Virus record (IMG/VR): IMGVR_UViG_3300025889_001135
Coordinates: 1-21,121 of that record
Strand: one strand, 5' to 3'
DNA from: a virus
Length of the DNA: 21,121 nucleotides
Below the pieces are notes generated by a model. That model was not told the DNA's origin, made no database searches, and saw only the letters and a list, made by a program, of their open reading frames with translations. Of the stretch, positions 8,253 through 13,781 are shown piece after piece. Position numbers and translations under genes: made by a program. The first letter of the stretch is position 1. The number at the start of each line of letters is the position of its first letter.

Positions 8253-8536
8253 TATTCCGCCGCCATCCTCTCGCGCTCGCCCTCGATGATCTCCGTCACC
8301 GCGTCAGCGCCCTTGTCCATATCGGCCTGATTGCCGTCCGCGAAGTGATGCGCCTGCGCAATGATGCCGTCGTAGTTCTCCATCGCCGCGCCGTACTCTT
8401 GCCGCGCCTGTTCGTCCGTCAGGGTGCCGTTGAGCGCGAGCGTGGCGTACTGCGCCACCCGAACGCGGTGCATGGCATATCGCGCCGCCACCATCTTCTG
8501 ATCGTGGGAGGGTCCGTACTTCATGCCGTTCTTCAT
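8252..8536 (-). CDS. Small hypothetical protein between terminase and portal
   Basis: 94 aa from the ATG at 8536, which overlaps the terminase stop as ATGA and has AGGAGG 9 nt upstream. An in-frame ATG three codons earlier abuts the AGGAGG and is less likely. The protein is helical and Ala-rich (AARYAMHRVRVAQYATLALNG, then EQARQEYGAAMENYDGIIAQAHH) with an acidic C-terminus (TEIIEGERERMAAE). I do not recognise the family. Coupling to terminase suggests a role in packaging or portal assembly, but the sequence shows nothing specific. Confidence 0.75.
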   Translation of the reverse strand: MKNGMKYGPSHDQKMVAARYAMHRVRVAQYATLALNGTLTDEQARQEYGAAMENYDGIIAQAHHFADGNQADMDKGADAVTEIIEGERERMAAE

Positions 8537-10074
8537 CCCATCCATCCTCCTGCGCCCAGTGACGAAACCACCGGCGCTGTTTCTCTACGCTTCGGTATCG
8601 GCGCTGCGAACGTGAGCGCCACCGAGTCCCACCCATCGGGGGACCGAACGCCCCGACTCCGCATCTTCTCCTTGCTCTCAAGCAGAAGGCGTTGGTTCAT
8701 GTCGTAACCGTAGGAGGGCGCACAAGCGTCAGCCTGCAATGCGTCATCGTCGGGGATATCGACCCCGGCAACATCGTCCAGCCACTCCTTGGACCGCTTC
8801 CACATCTCTGCGCGGCGGTTCTTTGGCCCCGGTTGCTTCGTGCCATCCGGCAGCAACACCTCCGGCTCCTGTGGCTCCGATCCGAAGTTCACCGGCACCA
8901 CCAGCTTCTTGTACGGGTCACCCCACCCCTTGAGGATATCCACGACGCCAGCGCCCAAGCCGCCAACATCGACAAACACCACTGAGGGCTTGTCCGCGTC
9001 GATCACCTGCTTGACCCAGTTCGCGCCGGATACAGTGTCGATCTTCGACTTGCGTTCGACCTTCTCGACCTTCCGGCCACGTCGCCATGCAATCGAGAAA
9101 TCGTCATCGCCAAACCGGGCCGGGTCCACGCCCAGCGCCAATTCACCGATCCCTTGAACTGTGTTCTTACGCGCCCTGACAACAGCAGCGGGCTTGATGT
9201 AGCTGTCATGCCCCGTCATCTGGAAGGCTTCAGCAGCCGTCGCCGGATACTCCTGCTTGAACAGCAATTCATCGTCCAGTTCGATGATCTTGGCCCGACG
9301 CCACGCCATCTGTTCCATCGTCAGGCTGTACGCCTCACGGTAGGCTTCATCCTCTTCCGTCAGCACGAGACCATCGGCGGGCTTCGTGTACTCTTCCTGC
9401 CAAAACCACGGAATGAACACGGCGATATATTCGCTGCGTCCGGTCTCCGCTTCCTGCCAACGCTTGTGGAAGAAGTTCCCGACACCGTTTGCGGTGCTTT
9501 CCAGGATAACTTCCGTATCGTCCATGTCCGGCACAGCCTGCAAGACGCCCGCCGCGTGTGTGTCGGCATGGGGCCAGAATGCGACCTCGGACCCATGAAA
9601 CCGCTGGATCGTCTGCGACCGCCCTACGGCCTTGGTGCCAGCCGTGCCGACCTTGTAGCCGCTGTCTAGCTTGTCGAAGTCCAGTTCCTTGGCATTCGCA
9701 GCACCCGTGTGCGGCTTCACCGGCTTCGGACAATGCTCATGGTATCGAGTGACCATATTGAACAGGTTGTCCGTGGCCTCCTGCTCATGCGTCAGGATAA
9801 ACACCCGCTGCCCGCGTCGATGTGTGACCGCGTGATAGAAGCGCCCGCCGATGTACGTGGAAACACCCTGCTGACGCCCCTTGAGGACCAACGCCCGAAC
9901 GCGCCCCGTTTCCTTACGCTGCGCCTCCAACCTCTCGTGGAGATACTTCTGCGCCCGGTTCAGCTCCAGCGGCTCGACCGCGCCAGCCTTGGTCCTGATT
10001 TTTAAGCAGCGGGATGCGTAGTGCCTGAAATCATCCTTGAGGCGCTGGCGGATAGCCCTTTCTTCCGGCGTCAT
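8533..10074 (-). CDS. terL: Terminase large subunit
   Basis: 513 aa, ATGA-coupled to the small subunit. N-terminal ATPase: Walker A GRQQGVST at residues 66-73, and Walker B with the catalytic Glu in TEVILESTANG at 187-197. C-terminal RNase H-like nuclease: GVDPARFGDDD (Asp317), VVFVDVGGLGAGVVD (Asp369) and SPDGWDSVALTFA (Asp480/Asp483). All expected catalytic acids are present and the length is normal. It translocates DNA into the prohead and cuts the concatemer, working with the portal and small subunit. Its small subunit partner resembles P22 gp3, which would fit headful packaging. Confidence 0.95.
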   Translation of the reverse strand: MTPEERAIRQRLKDDFRHYASRCLKIRTKAGAVEPLELNRAQKYLHERLEAQRKETGRVRALVLKGRQQGVSTYIGGRFYHAVTHRRGQRVFILTHEQEATDNLFNMVTRYHEHCPKPVKPHTGAANAKELDFDKLDSGYKVGTAGTKAVGRSQTIQRFHGSEVAFWPHADTHAAGVLQAVPDMDDTEVILESTANGVGNFFHKRWQEAETGRSEYIAVFIPWFWQEEYTKPADGLVLTEEDEAYREAYSLTMEQMAWRRAKIIELDDELLFKQEYPATAAEAFQMTGHDSYIKPAAVVRARKNTVQGIGELALGVDPARFGDDDFSIAWRRGRKVEKVERKSKIDTVSGANWVKQVIDADKPSVVFVDVGGLGAGVVDILKGWGDPYKKLVVPVNFGSEPQEPEVLLPDGTKQPGPKNRRAEMWKRSKEWLDDVAGVDIPDDDALQADACAPSYGYDMNQRLLLESKEKMRSRGVRSPDGWDSVALTFAAPIPKRRETAPVVSSLGAGGWMG

Positions 10075-10424
10075 TCAAGTTCATCGAGCGTTTCTTCAAG
10101 CGTAACCGAATGGCCGATCTCGCTCTTGTCCCTCCAACCGAAGTTGTTCTTGAGATTGAAGATGACCCCAGTCACCTGACCCGCGTACAAACTCTGCTCT
10201 AGGGTCTGCTCGACCCGAAGACGCGCCCTTTTTACTGTGGGGGAAAACCCCTCATAGGCGGCGTATTCCGCAAGCGCCCCACGGTCCTCGAAGCCGAGGT
10301 GGTAGCACATGCCCGCGATGGTCGGCTTGTCATCGCCAAGCGTGACAAAGTAGTCATCGATCATCAATTGCATCTGCTCGGGCGTTTCGTACTTGCGCGG
10401 CCTCCCGCCCCTGTTCTCTGACAT
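10071..10424 (-). CDS. terS: Terminase small subunit, P22 gp3-like
   Basis: 117 aa. The N-terminus GGRPRKYETPEQMQLMIDDYF, then KPTIAGMCYHLGFEDRGALAEY (helix-turn-helix-like) and FNLKNNFGWRDKSE, matches DNA-packaging gp3-type small terminases, which recognise the pac site and form a ring that regulates the large subunit. The ATG at 10424 has no good ribosome-binding site immediately upstream. AGGAGG lies 25 nt upstream with a small hairpin in between (see 10431-10455). The stop overlaps the terL start. Confidence 0.85.
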   Translation of the reverse strand: MSENRGGRPRKYETPEQMQLMIDDYFVTLGDDKPTIAGMCYHLGFEDRGALAEYAAYEGFSPTVKRARLRVEQTLEQSLYAGQVTGVIFNLKNNFGWRDKSEIGHSVTLEETLDELE

Positions 10425-10430
10425 TCCCGT

Positions 10431-10455
10431 CTGCGGCTTTCGCCTACAGCCTCCT
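10431..10455 (-). promoter_or_regulatory. Hairpin that may bring AGGAGG close to the terS start
   Basis: AGGAGG (10455-10450) is 25 nt from the terS ATG, too far for direct use. The 19 nt at 10449-10431 can fold as CTG/CAG plus GGC/GCC around a GAAA tetraloop, leaving only six bases between hairpin and ATG. If folded, the effective spacing becomes normal. The pairing is visible in the sequence; its effect on translation is inferred. Confidence 0.4.
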
Positions 10456-10675
10456 ATTCCTCACCCATGACCAACTGATCCCCGTACTGCGCGATGATGC
10501 GGCAGTCGTAAAGGATCTCAGGAATGGGGCGTTGATCGTGTGCGATGGTCGCGTTGTCGCCGGTGATGGCAACCATCATAATGTGGTCTATCTCGTCCTG
10601 GTGGCGGTAGAGCCAGTTGATAATGGACTTGGCCGTCGGTGGTGCGTCTGTGTCCAGTTCGATGATGTCAGCCAC
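10454..10675 (-). CDS. Hypothetical protein upstream of terminase
   Basis: 73 aa if started at the GTG at 10675 (MADIIELDTDAPPT...), which overlaps the upstream stop by eight bases. A longer reading from a GTG at 10735 (93 aa) would overlap the upstream gene by 68 bases and has no clear ribosome-binding site. Features are SIINWLYRHQDEIDHIMMVAI and DCRIIAQYGDQLVMGEE, acidic overall. No family recognised. Its stop codon sits inside the AGGAGG sequence that may serve terS, so its translation could influence terS initiation. Confidence 0.65.
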   Translation of the reverse strand: MADIIELDTDAPPTAKSIINWLYRHQDEIDHIMMVAITGDNATIAHDQRPIPEILYDCRIIAQYGDQLVMGEE

Positions 10676-10856
10676 GGGTCTTACTACCAACAAATCCGAA
10701 GGGAACCGTCTCGCGCTGGCGGTAGATACGATCACCCCGTGACGTGACCAGTCCCGTGTCTTCAGGATCGCGGTCGTCTTCCCATACCTCGTCAGCGGTC
10801 ATGCCGGGGTCTTCATAGTCACCACCGATCCAGACTGCGCGAGTTCGGTACTTCAT
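10668..10856 (-). CDS. Small hypothetical protein, first ORF after the late promoter
   Basis: 62 aa from the ATG at 10856, with AGGAG 5 nt upstream; an upstream GTG two codons earlier lies inside the ribosome-binding site. The sequence MKYRTRAVWIGGDY, then GMTADEVWEDDRDPEDTGL and GDRIYRQRETVPFGFV, resembles short unnamed phage proteins ending in a TGLL...G..IYR....IGF pattern. It is the first ORF downstream of the promoter at 11196-11224 and the tRNA-like RNA, so it begins the packaging/morphogenesis unit. Confidence 0.7.
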   Translation of the reverse strand: MKYRTRAVWIGGDYEDPGMTADEVWEDDRDPEDTGLVTSRGDRIYRQRETVPFGFVGSKTRG

Positions 10857-10964
10857 GACCACTCCTATTGAATCCGCCCGCTCACCCCTCGCTCTACCAT
10901 TCGGCGGGAGAGAGAGACCGCCGTTGTTATGGGATGCTGTTGGGGGTGGCGGGCGAAACGAGAA

Positions 10965-11016
10965 ACGGCAGAACAGCCGTAGCCATCCTGCCGTGTCGCA
11001 TGATCGTAACCATGCG
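10965..11016 (-). other. Two hairpins downstream of the tRNA-like RNA
   Basis: In minus-strand order, CGCATG/CATGCG (11016-10997, 8-nt loop) is followed by ACGGCAG/CTGCCGT (10994-10965, 16-nt loop) and then TTTCTCGTTTC. Both stems are perfect. They lie 11 nt and 33 nt after the CCA end of the tRNA-like element, and could act as 3'-processing or weak termination signals separating that RNA from the packaging mRNA. I see no coding signal between 10857 and 11026. Confidence 0.45.
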
Positions 11017-11026
11017 GGGGATTAAC

Positions 11027-11136
11027 TGGTGGAGCCGGGCGGAATTGAACCGCCGTATGGCAGAGGCGTATCGGGTACTCCGGCCTTACGGCTTACATGA
11101 CCCAACTGAGGCGCTTACCCGTTCCCTGTCAGCCCC
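11027..11136 (-). ncRNA. 110-nt tRNA-like RNA (canonical acceptor and T-arm, non-canonical body)
   Basis: In minus orientation the 3' part is textbook tRNA: T-arm GGCGG-TTCAATT-CCGCC (11054-11038), acceptor strand CGGCTCC, discriminator A and encoded CCA (11029-11027). The matching 5' acceptor strand GGGGCTG is at 11136-11130 (seven pairs, two of them G-U). The distance between ends is 110 nt, too long for a normal tRNA. I found no 5-bp/7-nt anticodon arm in the 75-nt interior, which can instead form a 6-bp CGGGTA/TACCCG helix (11121-11116 with 11077-11072). A sigma70-like promoter starts 60 nt upstream. Possible readings are a degenerate or intron-bearing tRNA, a tRNA mimic, a reduced tmRNA-like molecule (GGGGCTG...CTCCACCA ends are similar), or an attachment core copied from a host tRNA 3' end. 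Confidence 0.6.
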
Positions 11137-11195
11137 AATGAAATAGCGCCCGACCGACGAACCGTGGGCGCACGAAACCATCATGGAATAATCAG

Positions 11196-11224
11196 ATTGT
11201 ACGGCTCACTAGACACCGTGTCAA
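11196..11224 (-). promoter_or_regulatory. Near-consensus sigma70 promoter for the tRNA-like RNA and packaging operon
   Basis: TTGACA (11224-11219), a 17-nt spacer and TACAAT (11201-11196) read leftward. Transcription would start near 11189, about 50 nt before the tRNA-like element. The -35 box is embedded in a perfect palindrome GACACCGTGTC (11212-11222). A second TTGACAC lies 23 nt further upstream, near the end of the IS110-like gene. The palindrome over the -35 box is a good operator candidate. This is the only strong promoter I see between the early genes and the structural genes. Confidence 0.75.
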
Positions 11225-11242
11225 CGGGTAATTTACAGGGTG

Positions 11243-12199
11243 TCAAGTTGGCGGGGTGGGGGCAAAGCTTTCTTGGTCGTCATCCCAGACCTGGCCCCTC
11301 CACGCCCGCCACAGGTGCTTGAGCACCCGTTTCTCAGTATAGCGCCTTGCCGCTTTGTCGGCTCGCGCTTTCGTCCACTTACCATCTCCCGCCTCGACCC
11401 GCGCCATGTAGTCGGATTTCTTCGCGTGATAAACCTCGCCGTATGGGCCAAGCGGCTTGATGAACTCGCCGGTTTCCTCATCGACGCGGGACAATTGCGC
11501 CTTGAACAGTGAGTCCATTGCTTGCCACGACACCGACCGGCGCGACGGATTATAGCCCTCGCCAATCCAGCGCATCTTCATCTCCGCCTTGTCTGATGTT
11601 TTATCGGGCGCGCCCTGTCGTTTGCCCCACTCATTCACCGCCAATCCGAGGCGCTTCCACACCTTACCTGGGTTGGCGTAGTTATCGAGATTGCCAGTCT
11701 CACCGATAATCATGGCGAGGGACTTGGCCCCGAGGCCCTTCACGTCCTTGGCCCACGCATCCCAGACTGGCAACTGCTTGCCTAGTTTCTCTAGTGCCTT
11801 ATCGTGTTCCTTGATTGCCGATTCAAACGGCGCAACACCGCCAAGGGTGATTGCGATGAGACCTGAGACAGCATCGAACGCTTCTTGATCAACACCATCC
11901 ATCTTACCTTTCTCAACGGCGGCAATCAGTGAATCGGATTGCTTCTCGATCTTCTTGCGGTCCTTTTCTTCATCGAACGTCGAGTAGCCATAGACGTTGA
12001 ACCGGATAAATGATCCGAGCTGCAAGCGGATACTGTTCTTGACCTTGATAAGATAAAGGCGGCGGCGGTGGTGCGCGCGCATCTCGTCACAAAGGTCTTC
12101 AAGGGCGGGGGAGGCACCAGCCTGATGGGTGTCGGGTATGCAGTGGCCTCCCCCTTCGGCGGCATGCGAGACTCCGCCGAAATCTTCATTCTCTCTCAT
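11243..12199 (-). CDS. IS110-family transposase-like protein with C-terminal Tnp20/HhH domain
   Basis: 318 aa; AGGAG 6 nt before the ATG. Residues 16-31 are encoded by one of the 48-nt hairpin modules. Then comes a helical, basic region (CDEMRAHHRRRLYLIKVKN). At 150-186 lies a helix-hairpin-helix-like stretch (KDVKGLGAKSLAMIIGETG, then VWKRLGLAVNEWGK). A C-terminal part follows, with MRWIGEGYN, GEVYHAKKSDY and YTEKRVLKHLWRAWRG, resembling the second domain of IS110 transposases (G.G..A..L..E.G......LGL). I see no N-terminal RuvC-like DEDD domain and no SG-type catalytic serine, so it is unlikely to be an active IS110 recombinase. Similar stand-alone proteins occur in phages without known function. 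A nucleic-acid-binding role is inferred. No IS ends or target duplication were found. Confidence 0.65.
   Translation of the reverse strand: MRENEDFGGVSHAAEGGGHCIPDTHQAGASPALEDLCDEMRAHHRRRLYLIKVKNSIRLQLGSFIRFNVYGYSTFDEEKDRKKIEKQSDSLIAAVEKGKMDGVDQEAFDAVSGLIAITLGGVAPFESAIKEHDKALEKLGKQLPVWDAWAKDVKGLGAKSLAMIIGETGNLDNYANPGKVWKRLGLAVNEWGKRQGAPDKTSDKAEMKMRWIGEGYNPSRRSVSWQAMDSLFKAQLSRVDEETGEFIKPLGPYGEVYHAKKSDYMARVEAGDGKWTKARADKAARRYTEKRVLKHLWRAWRGQVWDDDQESFAPTPPT
12107..12154 (-). repeat. 48-nt hairpin module, copy A (inside the IS110-like gene)
   Basis: On the plus strand GGGGGAGGC (12107-12115) pairs perfectly with GCCTCCCCC (12146-12154) around a 30-nt loop carrying ATGGGTGTC at 12125-12133. It spans exactly codons 16-31 of the host gene and encodes GGGHCIPDTHQAGASP. 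See copies at 12217, 12283 and 12616. Confidence 0.75.
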
Positions 12200-12216
12200 T
12201 GTCTTCTCCTGTTAAT

Positions 12217-12264
12217 GGGTGGGGCAAGCGGCCCTTGGATAACACTTGAACTTTGGCCCCACCC
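12217..12264 (-). repeat. 48-nt hairpin module, copy D (divergent)
   Basis: On the plus strand GGGTGGGGC (12217-12225) pairs perfectly with GCCCCACCC (12256-12264) around exactly 30 nt. The loop core is degenerate (AGTGTTATC on the strand where the others have ATGGGTRTC). Codon phase and the ends of the encoded peptide (G.GQ...PP) match the other copies. It lies just upstream of the IS110-like gene's ribosome-binding site. Confidence 0.6.
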
Positions 12265-12282
12265 TCCCTTGCGGGATGGTTT

Positions 12283-12330
12283 GCGGGAGACACTAGACGC
12301 ATGGGTGTCAGACAGCCCCTGGCCTCCCGC
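12283..12330 (-). repeat. 48-nt hairpin module, copy B
   Basis: GCGGGAGAC (12283-12291) and GCCTCCCGC (12322-12330) pair at eight of nine positions as plus-strand DNA. In the minus-strand transcript the ninth position is a G-U pair. The loop is 30 nt with ATGGGTGTC at 12301-12309, the same offset (18) as copies A and C. A smaller nested stem GGG.TGT/ACA.CCC (12303-12318) is possible inside the loop. It lies 15 nt after the amber stop of the upstream gene. Confidence 0.75.
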
Positions 12331-12345
12331 ACCCCTTTCGGGGAA

Positions 12346-12888
12346 CTAAACCTGTGTCTGGTTGTCGATCCGCTTCATCAATTTCTCCGCAGATTCTTCC
12401 GTCCAGAAGTCAGAACACGGCTTGCTGCCCGGCGGCATCGGATGCGCCAGCGCGTCGAATATCTTGGACTTCTTGGCATGACGTACTGAAAGGGTCTGCA
12501 ACTGATCCTTGGTCAACGTCCCGACCTTGCCGAACTCGGTGTCCCAATCCAGCAATGACCCGTAAACTTGAGACACCATGCGAATGGCTGATTTTCTCGG
12601 GCCGGGGGATGGTTTGGGCGGGACACGTCCACAATGGGTATCAGTAATGCCCTGGTCCCGCCCTGCCACGTCCCGGAGGTACGCGGCAATCCTGTCATCG
12701 CGTGTCGGGGAGAACAGTTCCCACAACAGCGTTGCGTCTTTCCTCACCATATCAGTGAACAGCTTTTGCGCCCGCTCGAAGCTCTGACCTGATTGCCCAA
12801 TGGCGTCCTTCGCCACGAGCATCAGACGTTCATCTACGGGCTTAAACCCCGCTGCACCAAATGCTTCTTTCATTGCTGTTGCACCCAT
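12346..12888 (-). CDS. Hypothetical protein carrying a hairpin-module insert
   Basis: 180 aa from the ATG at 12888, which overlaps the upstream TGA (TGATG). An in-frame GTG one codon earlier is also possible. The N-terminal half is helical (KPVDERLMLVAKDAIGQSGQ, then FERAQKLFTDMVRKDATLLWE and DDRIAAYLRDVAG). Residues 76-91 are the 48-nt module (GRDQGITDTHCGRVPP), followed by a Pro/Lys-rich linker. The C-terminal half contains RMVSQVYGSLLDWDTEFGK and SVRHAKKSKIFDALAHPMPPG. No family recognised. The module sits between two folded-looking segments, as expected of a tolerated in-frame insertion. The gene ends in TAG with a long in-frame extension (12196-12345). Confidence 0.7.
   Translation of the reverse strand: MGATAMKEAFGAAGFKPVDERLMLVAKDAIGQSGQSFERAQKLFTDMVRKDATLLWELFSPTRDDRIAAYLRDVAGRDQGITDTHCGRVPPKPSPGPRKSAIRMVSQVYGSLLDWDTEFGKVGTLTKDQLQTLSVRHAKKSKIFDALAHPMPPGSKPCSDFWTEESAEKLMKRIDNQTQV
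12616..12663 (-). repeat. 48-nt hairpin module, copy C (inside the 180-aa gene)
   Basis: On the plus strand GGGCGGGAC (12616-12624) pairs perfectly with GTCCCGCCC (12655-12663) around a 30-nt loop with ATGGGTATC at 12634-12642. It fills codons 76-91 of the 180-aa gene in the same codon phase as copy A. The stem differs from copy A at several positions, each compensated on the other arm. Confidence 0.75.
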
Positions 12889-13367
12889 CACGCCACCGCC
12901 CTCTCACCCGCGTTGAACAGCTTGTCGAGGATCTCCAGACCGTCCAGTAGGTGCTTATCGGATCGGCGCTTGCGGGCGTGAAACAGCATTGACGGATAGC
13001 GGCTGTAGACCGCCGCATTGTCCACCGCGTCCTTGATGGCGCGTGAGTGTGATGCCAGCAGGTTTGCAGCCTCCCAGTAGTCGCGCTCGCATTTCTCCAT
13101 CGCCGCTTCGGACAGTTCGGGGCTGCCGTCGCTTGTCCCCGGCGTGGTCCTGCCGAATACCCGCCCGTATAGTTCCGCGTACTTCACGCCAGCGTCATGC
13201 CTTGACTGGTCGATGAACTCCCGCGCCCATAGCGCACCAAGGGGATACGCGCCCCGCTGTTCGTCGCCGTTGGCAATGGAACCGATCTTCGCCTTACGCA
13301 TAGCTTCTTCCTGTTGGTGTACGATTTGCAGCATGATGTCCTTTCTCGGTCTTCCTCGTTTAGCCAT
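12888..13367 (-). CDS. Hypothetical protein with basic RGRPRKD N-terminus
   Basis: 159 aa from the ATG at 13367, which has GGAAGG 8 nt upstream. The open frame extends further upstream, but those codons overlap the neighbouring gene and look non-coding. The N-terminus MAKRGRPRKDIML contains an AT-hook-like RGRP core. The body is helical (MLQIVHQQEEAMRKAKIG, then WAREFIDQSRHDAGVKYAELY, MEKCERDYWEAANLLASHSR and YPSMLFHARKRRSDKHLLDG). A DNA-binding accessory role is possible but not shown. Confidence 0.75.
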   Translation of the reverse strand: MAKRGRPRKDIMLQIVHQQEEAMRKAKIGSIANGDEQRGAYPLGALWAREFIDQSRHDAGVKYAELYGRVFGRTTPGTSDGSPELSEAAMEKCERDYWEAANLLASHSRAIKDAVDNAAVYSRYPSMLFHARKRRSDKHLLDGLEILDKLFNAGERAVA

Positions 13368-13635
13368 CTTCATTGCCTTCCCATGCCTTGAGGGCGGCGC
13401 GGGCCTTTGCGGCGCACGTGAACCCACACCCCGGCGCGTTACAGCCGAACTCCTCAATCTCGCGCAGCGCACCAACCAACCGCGCTATCTCTGCCTGTTG
13501 TGCTTCGAGGGCGGCGGCAAGAGCGTCCATCAACGAAGTGTCCGAACCCCATCCGATGCGCTCGCCAAGCTGGAGTGCCGCAGACATATTCCTCGCCCGC
13601 CCCACCAGTTCCGCTATGTCTGACTTGGTGATCAT
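13360..13635 (-). CDS. Small hypothetical protein with Cys motif
   Basis: 91 aa. The ATG at 13635 overlaps the upstream TGA (ATGA) and has GGAGGT 7 nt before it, so an ATG ten codons earlier is rejected. The N-terminus is helical (KSDIAELVGRARNMSAAL), followed by LMDALAAALEAQQAEIARLV (coiled-coil-like) and a Cys cluster CNAPGCGFTC before a C-terminal helix. The pattern is common among small phage early proteins of unknown role; the cysteines might bind a metal. Confidence 0.75.
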   Translation of the reverse strand: MITKSDIAELVGRARNMSAALQLGERIGWGSDTSLMDALAAALEAQQAEIARLVGALREIEEFGCNAPGCGFTCAAKARAALKAWEGNEDG

Positions 13636-13781
13636 GGTATCCACCTCCATATCCGCACCGGCCATAGGGCCAGCGTCTTCAGGTATTCGAGTGCGCCCGC
13701 ATCGGGTTCCCTGACGATATGGTACAGGGCAGCGATCAGGCCCATCAGGGCGTAAGCGAATAGTGCGTAGGTCATTGTCAT
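13632..13781 (-). CDS. Small membrane protein
   Basis: 49 aa; the ATG at 13781 has AGAGG 4 nt upstream (a second ATG two codons later is also possible). Residues about 3-19 (MTYALFAYALMGLIAALY) form one transmembrane segment, followed by a charged loop (HIVREPDAGALEYLK) and a Trp/Ile-rich C-terminus (WPVRIWRWI) that may lie along the membrane. Function unknown. The frame remains open further upstream, but without a convincing start. Confidence 0.65.
   Translation of the reverse strand: MTMTYALFAYALMGLIAALYHIVREPDAGALEYLKTLALWPVRIWRWIP

Larger units (their letters stand above)
12196..12345 (-). other. Open in-frame extension past the amber stop of the 180-aa gene
   Basis: After the TAG at 12348-12346 the same frame stays open for 49 codons and ends in a TGA that overlaps the next gene's start as ATGA, the coupling used throughout this genome. 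It contains two hairpin modules in codon phase, encoding AGGQGLSDTHASSVSR and GWGQSSSVIQGPLAPP, joined by KPSRKG. Either the upstream gene recently gained an amber mutation, or readthrough makes a longer product, or the coincidence comes from inserted modules. A small CCCC-GAAA-GGGG hairpin (12332-12343) lies directly after the stop. Confidence 0.45.

Noticed and set aside
11027-11136. Suppressor tRNA explaining the amber codon at 12346-12348
   Set aside because: No CTA triplet was found where an anticodon could be, no anticodon arm was found, and TAG ends other genes normally.
11027-11136. Complete tmRNA
   Set aside because: Ends resemble tmRNA, but 110 nt leaves no room for the tag reading frame and pseudoknots, and no tag peptide is visible.
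10868-11146. Plus-strand ORF of 92 codons in the non-coding stretch
   Set aside because: It contains WWSRAELNR, the familiar false translation of the reverse strand of a tRNA 3' end. It has no neighbours on its strand and overlaps the tRNA-like element.
11243-12199. Complete IS110 insertion sequence
   Set aside because: The protein lacks the N-terminal DEDD domain and catalytic serine motif, is embedded by overlap in a phage operon, and no element boundaries were seen.
12107-12663. CRISPR array
   Set aside because: Four unevenly spaced palindromes with differing stems, partly inside genes, and no constant repeat-spacer pattern or cas genes.
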